Source: Umbilicaria muhlenbergii
Taxonomy: Eukaryota; Ascomycota; Lecanoromycetes; Umbilicariales; Umbilicariaceae
Assembly: GCA_000611775.1 (NCBI GenBank)
Contig: KK106986.1
Location: 1,758,022 to 1,822,021 of the forward strand
Direction of reading: 5' to 3'
DNA length: 64,000 bases
Shown: one piece after another, positions 32,632 through 44,600 of the stretch
Layout: every line of letters starts with the position of its first letter
How positions within the stretch are numbered: the first letter of the stretch is position 1
The notes under the pieces: generated by a model
The model's input: the letters and a program-made list of their open reading frames with translations, nothing else
Database searches by the model: none
What the model was told of the DNA's origin: nothing
Translations under genes and position numbers: made by a program

Positions 32632-34579
32632 ATGTCCTTTGGCGGGCAGACTCCGACGATCATAGTCTTGAAAGAGGGTGAGCTCATGCGACGCTGAGCT
32701 GTGGAATGACATCACTAATCTTGAGGATAGGGACGGATTCGTCGCAAGGCAAGGGACAGATACTGTCAAACATCAACGCATGTCTAGCCGTACAAGCAAC
32801 GATAAGAAGCACTTTAGGGCCTTATGGAGGGGATCTGTTGCTGGTCGATGCAAATGGCAGACAAACCATAACGAATGATGGCGCTACTGTCATGAAGGTA
32901 CATGACGCCCCCAGGGTACTGTGTTCGAGACTGACATAGATATAACGCAGCTACTCGACATTGTTCACCCGGCAGCCCGCATCCTAACAGACATTGCCCG
33001 CTCACAAGACGCCGAGGTTGGAGATGGCACTACATCGGTGGTTGTGCTAGCGGGCGAGATACTCAAGGAGATCAGAGACCATGTGGAGCAAGGTGTTAGT
33101 TCACAGACGATCATCAAAGGTCTGCGGAGAGCATCCGCTATGGCCGTAAATAAGATCAAGGAGATTGCGGTCAACACCAGTGAGGGGAATAAGAGAGAAA
33201 CATTGAGGAGGTTGGCGGCTACGGCTATGAGCAGTAAACTGATACATCGGAATGCGGACTTCTTTACGAAAAGTGAGTTTGGCATATTCCTTACAAGGTT
33301 GAAGGGCGGCTATTGACAGCGTACAGTGGTCGTCGACGCCGTGCTTTCTCTTGACCAGGAGGACTTGAATGAAAAGCTTATTGGTATCAAAAAAATCACT
33401 GGTGGGGCTCTACAAGACTCACTGTTCGTCAACGGCGTCGCCTTCAAAAAGACCTTCTCCTACGCTGGATTTGAGCAACAACCGAAGACGTTCAGGAATC
33501 CTAAGATAGTATGTCTGAATGTCGAACTGGAACTTAAGAGTGAGAAAGACAATGCCGAGGTCAGGGTGGATCAAGTTTCAGAGTATCAGGCCATTGTGGA
33601 TGCAGAGTGGCAGATCATTTACAACAAAATGGAGGCGCTATACAACACGGGCGCGAAGATCATACTAAGTAAACTGCCCATTGGCGATTTGGCTACACAG
33701 TAAGTGTCCCTCGAACACTGGTATCGAAAGACCTATGGCTTACATGTCTGCAGGTACTTTGCGGACCGTGACATCTTTTGCGCTGGCCGTGTTTCCTCCG
33801 AAGATCTCGAGCGAGTAGTCCAGGCAACAGGCGGCAGCATTTCATCGACATGCTCTGACATCCAAGAACAGCACCTAGGCACTTGCGGGCGTTTCGAGGA
33901 GCGACAGATAGGTGGAGAGCGATTCAACTTCTTTGAAGACTGCCCTGCAGCTAAGACATGTACGCTTGTGCTGAGAGGAGGAGCTGAGCAGTTCATAGCA
34001 GAAGTTGAGAGAAGTCTGCACGACGCCATCATGATTGTCAAGAGAGCTATCAAAAATCAGAGCATTGTCGCGGGTGGTGGTGCATGCGAGGTGTGCTATT
34101 TCCAATTCCCTTTTCATTTGCACGGGGCAGACTAAAACGATGATCTGCAGATGGAAGTCTCCGCCTTCCTGCACCGCTACGCCGATAAAAACGTCCCGCA
34201 CAAACAACAAGCCATCATCAAATCCTTCGCCAAAGCCCTCGAGATCATCCCCCGCCAACTCTGCGACAACGCCGGCTTCGACGCCACCGACATCCTCAAC
34301 CGCCTACGCGTCGAGCACCGCAAAGGCAACATCTGGGCCGGCGTCGACTTTGACAACGAAGGCGTCCGCAATAACCTCGAGGCCTTTGTGTGGGAACCCA
34401 GTCTGGTGAAGGTTAACGCAATCCAAGCTGCAGTGGAGGCTGCATGCCTGATTCTGTCCGTCGATGAAACTATCAAGAATCAGGAGAGCGAACAGCCAAA
34501 TGCGCCGCAGAGGGGACTACCGCCCGGAGCGGCGCAGCGGGCCCTGAGGGGAAGGGGCAGGGGTATGCCGAGGAGGTAG
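32632..34579 (+). CDS. CCT7: Chaperonin CCT/TRiC subunit eta
   Basis: One of eight subunits of the cytosolic chaperonin ring that folds actin, tubulin and other proteins with ATP. Exons 32632-32677, 32731-32897, 32951-33272, 33327-33699, 33754-34090 and 34151-34579 join in phase to 557 residues, normal for the family. ATP-site motifs: STLGPYGGD (P-loop-like), TNDGATVMK and [13 protein letters not shown]. The C-terminal equatorial part shows [15 protein letters not shown] and [10 protein letters not shown]. The tail is Gly/Arg-rich ([13 protein letters not shown]). The first exon is 46 nt and ends in KEG. Exon 6 begins strongly C-rich on the coding strand and turns G-rich over the last about 100 bases into the 3' flank. 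Confidence 0.96.
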
Positions 34580-35179
34580 CGGGGATGCTGAGGTGTGGTC
34601 GTGCTGGTTTGTGTTGCGTAATCAGATAGATATGTATCAAATACCAGTCTAGAAGCGCAGCGTACGTGGCAACCCTGTCTTCGTGGATATGTAGGACATT
34701 GAGGGTTCTACTCCGTGTGTGCTGTTTTGGCCGGGGCGAAGTAACGATGTTGCGGTGACGCTGACTGCCATTCCACAACATCCTCGACCCTCTATGAATG
34801 ACCTTAAATAGGTTACAGATAATCTAATACACGCTCAGAACGGACTTGGAAACCATCAGCATTGCAATCAAGATCACGCTGGTAAGGACTCGAAACCTCT
34901 CCGATCAAAAAGGGATCTCCAGGCTTGCGAGAATTTATGTACCAAAATCAGTAAGGAGATTTCAAAACAAGTCTGAATGTCAACAATACCAATGGTGCAA
35001 GCGGGCAGGACCCATGTCTTCTGGATGTTCTTATATGGAAATCGTATATACTCCTCCTTGCTCCGAGTAGCTGATACACTTCAACCCCCCCCAAATCTCA
35101 CCCACCCACCGCCACCTCCTCCCCAGAGTATACGGCATCCCTTACAAACTCTCCTACCCTCCTTCCCCTTACCACCCCC
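34580..35179. other. Intergenic, no gene seen
   Basis: AT-rich in 34800-35060, then C-rich on the plus strand from about 35080, which is the G-rich 3' flank of the minus-strand PRISE-like relic. Nothing else recognised. Confidence 0.55.
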
Positions 35180-36586
35180 TCACCCCCCCGTCCTCGGTAA
35201 AACCTTCTCCACCGCCAACTCATCAAAGCACTCCCCCAACGCCTCCCAACTATCCACATACCCCGTCCACCCCAGCCTCCTCGCCTTACTCATACTAATC
35301 ACCACACTACAATTCCTGCCCAACACAAACCCCAACCCCCCCCACGTCGCCTTCTCCAATCCATCCCGGTCCAACCCTTCCCGCTCCGCCAATCGCGCCC
35401 ACGCTTCCCGCACGTCCGCCCGCTGAGACCACTTCACGAGGTCGACGCGCTGCCGCACCTCCCCGCGCTCGACTCGCCCTTGCAACCCCAGCTGTGCGGC
35501 TCCATCCGCAATCGGCGGCTCTTCAGCCAGTTGCACCACGCTGCCCTCCTCGTCCGCAGCGCCAGACGCAAACATATCCGCCGGAAGCTCGCACCCGAAT
35601 CTGCGGGCGAGCTTCGGCCACGTGTTCTGCCACGACTCGTTGTCGCCGTTGACGACATTGAAGGCCTGGTTGGCGCAGCGGGGCTCGAGCGCCGCCTAGA
35701 GGGTGAAGGAGGCGTGCAGGCGCGAGGAGGTGAAGGAGTCGAAGAGGCGGTAGAAGAGTTCGCTGCCGGGGGTAGAGCAGGGGGTGCGCCGAGTTCGCGG
35801 GTGGTGGCGGCGTAGATGCCGAGGGAGGTGGTGAGGTTCATGAAGTTGCCTTTGGCTACGCCGATGACCTGGGGGGGTTTGTTAGGGATGGGTCTTTGTG
35901 TGATGGGGAATGGGAGGAAGTATACGTCGTTGGGGTAGGTTACTACCCAGTCCCAGTTTGCGTTCTGGGCTTTTGCTTTCAGGATGTTTTGCTGGTTGTA
36001 GTAGAAGTTTGGGGGGCGGCCGGGGCCGTCGATCCAGGGGTCAGTTTCTTCCATGGGGTTTTTCGCGGGGCCGAGGTGCACGCCGTATTGTTTGGCGCCT
36101 GTGGTGAGGATGACGCGTTTGAGCTTTCTGGCGGCGCCGGTGATCTCGAGGGCTTCGAGGAAGTTGCGGAGCATGGCGCCTGTGTTTGATAGTCCATACC
36201 CGCCCCAAACAGATAATTTGGTTGAGAGTGGATTGGTTCGTACCATTGACATCCTAGTTCTCTTGTTCAGAGTCTTTTTGAAGGTATGCCGCGAAGAAGA
36301 GGTATTCTGCTTCGACGCCTGCAAGCTGCTTCGTCATGCCCTTTGCGTCGTTGGTGAGGTCAATGTGGTCATGCTTGACACTTGATGGGTATTCCTCCTT
36401 TTGGCTTCTTGACAGTGCGTATACAGTCTGCTATTGTTTCGGGTCCTTTCCAAGGGCAGCGACGATCTCACGACCGAGAATGCCTATTGCACATCACCAT
36501 TCAGCATCTGCCAAAAGCGATATACTAGGGTTTGAAAGAGAGCATGTTGACAAACCGGTAGCACCTGTGACGATTGCAGAAGGCAT
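35180..36586 (-). pseudogene. Decayed PRISE-like NAD(P)-dependent reductase/epimerase gene
   Basis: Host gene of the short-chain dehydrogenase family resembling progesterone 5-beta-reductase/iridoid-synthase-like (PRISE) enzymes. Exons 36586-36556, 36483-36244 and from 36179 keep phase. The start MPSAIVTGATG continues after intron 1 as ILGREIVAALG, a Rossmann dinucleotide site; later AMLRNFLEALEITG, RVILTTGAKQYGVHLG and VVTYPNDVYF are family-like. Three in-frame TAG codons (plus positions 36431-36433, 36254-36256, 35696-35698) stand where Trp is expected. Two runs of five C in the coding strand near 35765-35785 shift the frame; beyond them the other frame carries NQAFNVVNGDNESWQNTW to the end at 35180. 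The Trp-to-TAG changes equal CpA-to-TpA on the plus strand, a RIP-like context. The C-run shifts might be sequencing errors, but the TAGs are harder to dismiss. Confidence 0.8.
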
Positions 36587-37201
36587 ATTGAGTTAGTAAG
36601 TCAGTCAAGACAGATCAATGTAAATCAAATGTAGTATCGAGAAGTTAAAAACAAGATGAGGGGTGTGGAAGCTTTGTATATTGTTTTGGGATTGTAATGG
36701 TATGACGTTGTTATGTGTCTTGGAGTGCCTCCGCCAATTAGCGGATCATGACGGAAAGCTTTCTCTATCACCAACATTACTAGCAACAATTTCAAAAAAC
36801 AGCTCGCAGGCTGGACCAAGAAATATAACACACTCAGCTCTGAGGACGGCCGGGAATAAAAATAGACTAAAGACGCTTTTGTACACATCAGAGAAAGATT
36901 AGAAAAGGCCCAGCAAGTATATGACCACTTCACGACTTCATAATGAGGTTTTACTCTGCGGATGGAATGAGAGCCGTCTTCGGTGGAATCGTCGAAAAGA
37001 CTCAATTTAATATCCGTTAGGTTGCTTCTGAGTAACGAGAGGCAAGTTATTGAAGATTGCGCCGTTGAATGTCGGGTGTTCGGAGTAGAGAACATGAAAA
37101 TGCTAAGGGTGTATGATTCTGCAACGCCCAACTGCACGATGCAGGACTGCCAGCTGCGCTCCCATAGAACTCCGTACGCCTACTCAAGTGTCCGTAATGT
37201 G
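36587..37201. other. Intergenic, no gene seen
   Basis: A 170-codon minus-strand frame (37137-36625) has no domain and AT-rich, non-coding-like content. Nothing else stands out. Confidence 0.55.
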
Positions 37202-37615
37202 TCATTTCTTCGTTGATGAGCCGCCCCGAAACTGATCTTTGAGCTCTTCGAGATAATGATCCAAGAACCTCTTTGCATCCGAATCACCACTCCCTGTGTA
37301 GACACTATGGGTCAGCCACAAAGTCCTGTGCCACATAGCCCCAAGTTACCAACTCTCTATGTTTGTCCCACCCATCTCTTCCGGGTCTTTCCCATGCCTT
37401 AAATGCCGGACTTTCCTAGCTACTGCATGAACGCCCTTGTGAAATGTTGGACTCGAGAGAAGCTGTAAAATCGTGTCAGTGGCGGAAGTGTGACGTTGGC
37501 CATGTGCTTGAGTACTCACTCGAGCTGTTAGCCATGCCTGTCTTGTGGTCAGCAGAAGTCGTCCGAAATGCGCCCGACAGACGGGATGGACATGAAAATA
37601 GTGGGGGGCGAACCT
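37202..37615 (-). CDS. Small hypothetical protein, first exon not located
   Basis: Three exons fit in phase on the minus strand: 37615-37520, 37462-37372 and 37293-37202, giving 92 residues without an initiator Met, so at least one upstream exon is missing from this model. The sequence is basic in the middle (LTTRQAWLTARLLSSPTFHK then AVARKVRHLRHGKDPEEM) and ends in a charged helix (AKRFLDHYLEELKDQFRGG). The SPTFHKGV...RHG pattern recalls very short fungal mitochondrial proteins of the Mrx7 type, but I cannot confirm this by eye. An alternative donor for the middle exon near 37352 does not keep phase. It is too fragmented to appear as one open frame. Confidence 0.5.
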
Positions 37616-38260
37616 CTAAGACTCGCACCCACATTATCGTGCAAGCATCGAGCCTATCGCGGAACAACAAAACGCGACGACGGCTTCCAAGTCAATATGC
37701 GCGATGTCTCACCCCTTGTTGATGTGGTCAGAGGTTGTTTTGGGGCGCAGGGTATGGCAGAGGAAGGTGGGGGTTCTCTGCCTGGAGGCGAAATCGAAAC
37801 ATTTGCTATTTTAGGACAGACATTTTTGGAGTGGGCCTCATGCCCCATGCCAGAAGCTCACTCTAGCACCCTTTCACTTCGAAGTATACTCCTTCTATAA
37901 CACTTCATCTCGTACGAAAATCATTCAGTTACAAGTACATGTTGCTTCAGCTTCACGGTTTCCACCCTCGTTCCGTTGCGCTTGCCCAATCCATTATGTT
38001 GTTTGCTCACCAGCAAGACATTATTACTGCATCTTCATCGCAGCCCGTCATCAAGGGACTGTTACGTCGCATTTCTTCATGATCTATACCCCTCTCCCAT
38101 ATCCCGTCTTCCGATCAAAAAGCAGCTTCCAGAACATATAGGTAGGATACAAGCAAGTCCGAGAGTCCATTTGACACCATACTGAAAATCAAGTCCTCAT
38201 ATCCAGCCGCCTGCTTCTCGATCCAAGAGTAGCCTGCGAGGGGTCGCATTTCTTGGAGGG
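37616..38260. other. Intergenic, may hold the missing first exon of the small gene
   Basis: A minus-strand start near 37800 (MFRFRLQAENPHLPL) could be an upstream exon but I could not link it in phase. The right part is the promoter of the phosphatase gene. Confidence 0.4.
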
Positions 38261-39807
38261 ATGACATCACCGATAAGATTACAACCGCCGACGTCGACAT
38301 CAAAACGCTCCCGATCCAGGGAGAGTCAGCACTCTCTAAGTCTGAGTCCAATACTGAAGCAGCAGGAAGGCAATGACGATGCCAGTGTCCCTGCATTTCT
38401 CCGTCAATCCAAAGCCGGTAAGCTCTGACCCGCCCGATTCGCGGGGATGCATGATGCAGAACACTACGGCATATCTTACCGCAGGTTATCTTAAGGTACT
38501 GACCATTCATAATGCAACACAGCCATTAGTACCAAATTTAATGCACTAGAATTGCAAGATCAGGAACGATTCCTGGCAAGTCAGAACAATCCAGATCCTT
38601 CGTCCCAATGGTTCCAGGAAACCACCCCTGACGTCAAGGCGAGGAACCGATATATAAATGTTCAAGCGTGGGCGAACTCAAGGATCCATCTCAAAGTGCC
38701 GGAAGGACAGTGTGACTATATCAATGCTTCGCCTATCTCGTTGCGCGATCCACGGACTGGAGGAAATGTTCGGTACATCGCTACTCAGGTGAGTTGGCCT
38801 ATGACCATCTTTCTGATCTGGGTAATTGATGGTGTGATTCGGCCAGGGACCAAAACAGACGGGCTTGAGCCACTTTTGGCAGATGATTTGGCATGAGACT
38901 AAGGAGGTAGCCGTCATCGTGATGCTCACTCAAACCGCGGAGGCTGGAAGAGAAAAATGCTTCCAATACTACCCTTTGGACTATGAGAACGAGACTTTCC
39001 AGATCAGTACTGGCAATGAGACCGGCGATACCCACGAAGGGAGCGTTAGGCTTTTGGAGACTAATTTTGATCAAGCGTCGAAATCTACCGTAAGCAAGTT
39101 ACTACTGACGTTTGGAGAAGAGACCAAGACCGTATGGCATCTCCTATTCTCGGGCTGGCCAGACTTTAATGTGCCAGAAGACGAAGATCGAGCAGGACTC
39201 CTTGAGCTCATCAAGTTGTCTGCGGCAAAGAATAGTGGACCAGATAATCCAAGGATCGTTCACTGCAGTGCTGGTGTCGGCCGGTCCGGAACCTTCATTT
39301 CGTTGGAACACCTTCTGGCTGAGCTTGAAGCAGGGTCACTTGCAAGTGTCAAAGATGATGACGATATGATCTACAACACTGTGAGCGAACTCCGAGAACA
39401 ACGCATGATGATGGTGCAGAGCGTGGCGCAGTATCAGTTCTTGTATCAAGTACTGCGGGATGAATTGAAGAAAGCGCAGAATGCTGCAAGACAGAACCAA
39501 GAAGCAAAGGATCTTGGGAAGAGCACTGACGGAACCGAGGAACCATCGCCGAAGATGATAAAGCTCACCAAAGGACTCAATGGTGCAATATTGGGCAAGA
39601 CACCATGGTCCCGGCGTAGGGCTGATCATGAACCAGGTGAGGGCAAAGTCCCCATTACGCCTTGACGAGGTCCGCTCTATCGCAAATCTGAGATATTCGA
39701 TAGATTCGGATCCAAGCATCATCGAGTCCCGTACCACAGTGTTACTGGGCTTCGGCATCGGCGTTGGCGTTGTATTCTTGGCGTGCGGCCTGAAAGCATT
39801 GTTTTAA
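38261..39807 (+). CDS. Classical protein tyrosine phosphatase with C-terminal membrane anchor
   Basis: Removes phosphate from phosphotyrosine; fungal relatives (yeast Ptp1, fission yeast Pyp proteins) act on MAP kinases and cell-cycle kinases. Exons 38261-38417, 38523-38788, 38847-39636 and 39704-39807 keep phase and give 438 residues. Family marks: KARNRYINV, DYINASPI, YIATQGPK, the WPD-type loop SGWPDFNVP, and the signature VHCSAGVGRSGTF with Cys281 and Arg287. The last 67-nt intron (GTGAGG...GATAG) joins a 35-residue tail whose TTVLLGFGIGVGVVFLACGL is a clear transmembrane segment at the extreme C-terminus. If the intron is kept, the protein ends 10 codons later (39665) and lacks the anchor. 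A tail anchor would place the enzyme on ER or outer mitochondrial membrane, much as in animal PTP1B. Confidence 0.92.
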
Positions 39808-40478
39808 GGCATTTGGCGATCGGACGGCTACTGTCAGAGAAGATTGATAGAGATCCTGTACGAGTACATTGTTCGGTGGTGAACCTCCCTGCCTTAGCGA
39901 ATCATCTTCTAACACCACCCTTATGATCTGAGTTGTATGCGTGCAACCAGATCACCTAGGTAGCTAGGTCTCCATTGGCAACTGTCCTGCATCCCCCAGT
40001 ACAGTTTATTTTCTTGCTCTATTACGATGTCCTACTTGATGGGGTAGTATTCGGCGCTCGCCGCTGTGGGTATGTAACTCATAGACCCACTTCTACAGCG
40101 TAGGCGAACCATTAGATGAAGTGATAGCCCCGAGAGGGGAGATTGAGGGGACTCTTAGCATTAGATCAACGAAGGTCATGTCCATTATTCCTAATAATGA
40201 GAGCTGCAGAGCTCAACTACTTCTACCATCTACCTACATGTACTCTACCCTTTTAAAGAAATCTCTCCGCTGTTCAAACGCCGTAAGATCCGCTAAATGA
40301 GAAGTGGCAGTTGGCCTTAGGGCTTGCCTGGCTAGTCTGTCTACAAACTACATCGAGAAGAAAAGATAGCCACCACAACACACTGGATATCATACGGAAA
40401 AACCGCTAATCATAACACGTAGTCAAGCACTACATTGTTCCCTCTATCTCAAGAATCAGCACTTTGCCTACCCTCATC
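39808..40478. other. Intergenic between converging genes
   Basis: 3' flanks of the phosphatase (plus) and VanZ-like (minus) genes. No gene, repeat or RNA recognised. Confidence 0.6.
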
Positions 40479-41213
40479 CTACGTCTTCACCTCCGGCGCC
40501 TCATCCCCTAAACTGCCAGTACTAGGAGTAATGCCCTCTTCTCCCTCCGTACTCTCCGCCGCGGCCACTTCTTCCGCATCCCAAGCTTCCGCGCCTTCAT
40601 CCCACGCATCATCCTCCCTTGCCTCTTCTGGATCTACCACTCCAATCTCTTGCCCACTTCCTCCGCCCTCGCCCAATTCGAGATCCCCCTCCTCACCTTG
40701 TGGGACCACATGATACAGCTTGGCCTTCCGTCTCCGTTCCAGCATTCGCTTGTGGTACAGAGTGCATAGCCCTAGCGCGGCGGCTGAGCCGACGATATTG
40801 GCAGCAATGTCCAGAGGATCGAAGAATCGCCCATTGGGTAGGAGTCCTTGTAGGACCTCGGAGCCGATGCCTAGAGCGAGAGTTACGAAGACGAGGGTGA
40901 GATTCAGCGCTCGTCGACGGGAGGCGTCAAGAATCCAGTAGAAGCAAAGCTATGCAAAGAACTATGAGCGACTTGCTAGGGAGGTGGGGTTGGTGCCTGT
41001 AGAAGGGGAAGCTTACGGTAAGTACGAAAAAGGTGAGGAAGTGGAGGACTTTGTCGTTGACTTGAGGTATTTGGACAGTTCCGAGACCGAGCCAGGCCGA
41101 GAGAAGGAGGAGGAAGAGAAAGGCGCCTGTAGTCCCCGGGATCAGTATTAAGTACCCCGTCCCCATGCACACGCGCAATAGGACATACTGGCAAACTGTA
41201 TTCTGATGCGCAT
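40479..41213 (-). CDS. VanZ-like membrane protein
   Basis: Exons 41213-41189, 41126-41017 and 40949-40479 join in phase to 201 residues. Hydrophobic segments: SAFLFLLLLSAWLGL, FLTFFVLTLCFYWILD (restored by splicing), ALNLTLVFVTLALGIGSEVL, and DIAANIVGSAAALGLCTLY. The VanZ-type pattern NDKVLHFLTFF...GIGSEVLQ...GRFFDPLDIAANIVG is clear. About 75 residues of acidic, low-complexity cytosolic tail follow (Glu/Asp/Gly-rich). VanZ was named from glycopeptide-resistance clusters in bacteria, but fungal members have no known role in that. The first exon is only 25 nt. It shares a divergent promoter with SPT7. Confidence 0.88.
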
Positions 41214-41641
41214 GTCGATGAAGCTGCACCAGCTGTTGACCTAGATCATGACCAAAGTCGTGACATCAGAACGCTGGTCGTGACGCTGTTGCAGAGTAAA
41301 TCCGATGTTTCAAAGTGCATGTTTCCACGTCGCCGTCGCTCACCTCACCAGCGCTCACTCACCCGCACGGGCCTAGCCTCTCCCGACTTACCTTCGCTTG
41401 CAACCTCAACTCAACCTACGTACCAGTTCCGCATGCAATCGCGACAGACTGGGCCATCAAACTACCACCCCGTCCCATCGATTTTTGTCCCGAAAACCGG
41501 TGCATTCGACTGTCCAGGATGTCAGCTATCGCTCCATGTCAGTTTTATTGAGACGCGACCCATCATCGAGGACACCAAGGCGAGGGTTTCCACCGTGGAG
41601 CACCCCTGTCACTTTGGGCGAGGGGTGCAGCGTGATGAGCG
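41214..41641. promoter_or_regulatory. Divergent promoter, VanZ-like gene and SPT7
   Basis: 428 bp between start codons facing apart. No motif array recognised. An upstream non-coding or small exon for SPT7 is possible because the N-terminus of Spt7 is poorly conserved. Confidence 0.45.
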
Positions 41642-44600
41642 ATGTCGTTAGGAAACCATATCAACTCATCGCACCTCAACCTCCACAGCGACATCCACGA
41701 TACCCTACACGTCAATGGAAATCTGCCATTATTCCGACGATCTCGAACACCAAATAACCTATCAATCGCACCCAGTGGGCTCCTGCCCGGGCACGCGGCG
41801 GAGCCTGAGCCTAGCACAGAAGATGATCCCCGGTTAGCGCGATTTAGGGGCTTGTATGCGCAGAGCGAGGCAAGGCTGGTGGCGCTGTTCGGGGAAAAGC
41901 AAGAGACAACCGAAGGAGGCCGAACAGATGGAGCGGAGCAGCAAGGGGAGGGGTGCGACGGCGCAACGAGGCAGGGGCAGGTCGAGAGCGTGGCGCCACC
42001 GAAAAAGCCTGCCAGAACGATCGACGAAGATGACTACGACGACTACGATGATGAGGAGGAGGATGATACCGGCAACTGCTCGCCACTGAAATCCAAGAGC
42101 ACTGGCCCTCCGAGTATCCCTAACGTGCCATCTCCCGTCAAAATCTTAGTACCTTCGAGCTCATCATCTACCGCTGCTAAAGAGACAGCTTCACAAGGAA
42201 AGACATCCGAGGACGTGCGCAAGAAGCTCGAGGAGGACAAGAAAGCGGCTGAAGATGCCGCGAAACGCAGCTTCCACACTTTGTTCTACACCCTCGAGAA
42301 CGACAGGGACGCCATGGTGGAGCAACAGAAGCTGGAAGAGTCCGATCGTCAAGTTGATGTTGAGCTATCCGGTCAAGGCAGTAGTGGGACTAGTGCCAAC
42401 CATGCCGTTACCGGAGCTGCGCAGCAAGGAACTTTGAGCCAAGCCAATCTGGGTGCTTCGAGCTTGACGTTGAAGCATCTAATCGCTCGTATCGATGCCA
42501 AACGAGAACTTGTGCGCGCTTCTGATGCAGAACTGAGAAGTTTGATGAGTGAGGTACGGAAGAACAGGAGTAAGTGGGCAAGTGAGGAAAAGGTGGGACA
42601 AGAGGAGCTTTACGAAGCGGCTGAGAAGGTCCTGAGCGAGCTGAAAGCGATGACCGAGCACTCGAATGCGTTTCTGACACGAGTAAACAAGCGCGAGGCT
42701 CCTGATTACTATAATGGTACATATGCTGCACTCTTGCGTTTTACAGTAAAGTCACTAACCTAGCTTAATACAGTTATCAAGAACCCCATGGATCTTGGGA
42801 CGATGACCAAAAAGCTCAAAGCAGTTACATACAAGTCGAAACAAGAGTTCGTCGATGATCTCAACCTGATCTGGGCCAACTGCCTGAAATATAACGCGAA
42901 TCCGGAGCACTTCCTTCGAAAACATGCTCTGTATATGCGTAAGGAAACCGAGAAGCTCGTGCCGTTGATTCCAGACATCCTCATCAGGGACCGGGCAGAC
43001 GTGGAAGCAGAAGAGCGCAGAATGCAAAATGGCGATGGTGATATTGACGGCGGCGAAGAAAGTGACGACGAACCTATCATGTCCTCACGAGGCCGTAAAG
43101 CCCCTGGTAAAAAGGCTAAGAAAGGCTCCAACGCCCGCAAAGCACCAGCGGGGGCGCTCGAAGGCACTCCAGGCGCTGAAACCAAACCTATGCTGAATGG
43201 CTTAGCAGCAAGTGGCCGGCCTGATTTTCTCAAAGCTGATTCGGATACGGCGATTGACGGGAGCCAGAATGGGCTTTCTAGTCCACCACCGGGAACAATA
43301 ACGCCTGCAGGTCTGAATGGCGTCCTTGGTAGCTTGCCTCCTGACGGCATGGAGGTGGATGGTTTTACTTCGTCGGTGAATGGGGCTAGCGTCGGATGGG
43401 CCCATGGTGAAGTAGAGTATGACGATCTCGAATACAAGACGTGGAAGCAAGTCACCAAGAAAGACCGTGCGCTTGTTGCAGCAGAGCGAAACCGACTATT
43501 CAAGAACAATCGCCTTGACCCGGAGGAGCCGGCTTTGTTACGCACTAAAGCAGGCATGAGACGGTGGATGCGAAAGCAGAAACAAGCGGCCGCGGACGGT
43601 ATTTCTGGAGACCAGAAAGCAATTCTGGATGTCAGGGACGGTGAAGAGGCAATTCAAAGTGGCGAGACATTGGCTGAGGGCATGGAAGGCGACGAGGAGA
43701 AGGTGCTGCCTGACTACTATGACACATTGGCTGCAATCCCAGAACTTGCCGACCGTCTAAGATGGGTTGAAGATGCTGAAGGGCAGGTTCAGGATCCTTC
43801 AGAGGAATTCTTAAGGATCGTACCGAAAGGTTATTTTACTTCGCCGGAGAGCTCTTTGACAAAGAAGATGGAAGGCAATATGCGTCAGATGCAGGAGACG
43901 AGAAAGATCTGTACAAAGATAGGGGTGGTCAAGCAAATGCAGCTTCAATCGCAGGTGAGCATAGCCCTGCACTCTGTCTGTCTAGATATGACTGACACAA
44001 TCATTGCAGATGTATCAAAACCAGTTTCAAAAATACGACCCGGAACCTTTCGTCGAACAGGACATCGAGCCACATGTTATCTCCGACGAAGGTCCTGTGA
44101 TGTCACCCTGGGTTTGTCGAGCTGCTCTGCAACGCTCAGTAAGCAAGATCTTCTATCACGCCGGCTTCGAAGAGTTTCAGCCATCTGCCCTGGAAGCAAT
44201 GACCGACATCGCGGGCGACTTCTTTACCAAGCTCGCCCGAACTCTGAGCGTCTTCATGCAAGTGCCAGAAACTACGACCAAATCCACCGTATCTGGAACA
44301 TCTGGTGAAACGGAGACCGTCTGGAAGGACAGATTCAGTACCGAAGAGACCATCCTTCATTGCCTACACGAAAACGGCGTTGACGTCGAGGCTCTGGAGA
44401 GTTACGTCAAAGACGATGTCGAGCGCCTAGGTGGCAAGCTTGGAGTCATGCACGACAGGATGAAGGCGCATCTTGCCGATCTGCTCCGACCCGCCCTCAC
44501 CGACGCCGGACCTGATGGCGTGAATGCTTTCAATGACGGCAGTGAACAATTCGTGGGCGGTGACTTTGCTGAAGATCTCGACGAAGATTTCTTCGGCTTC

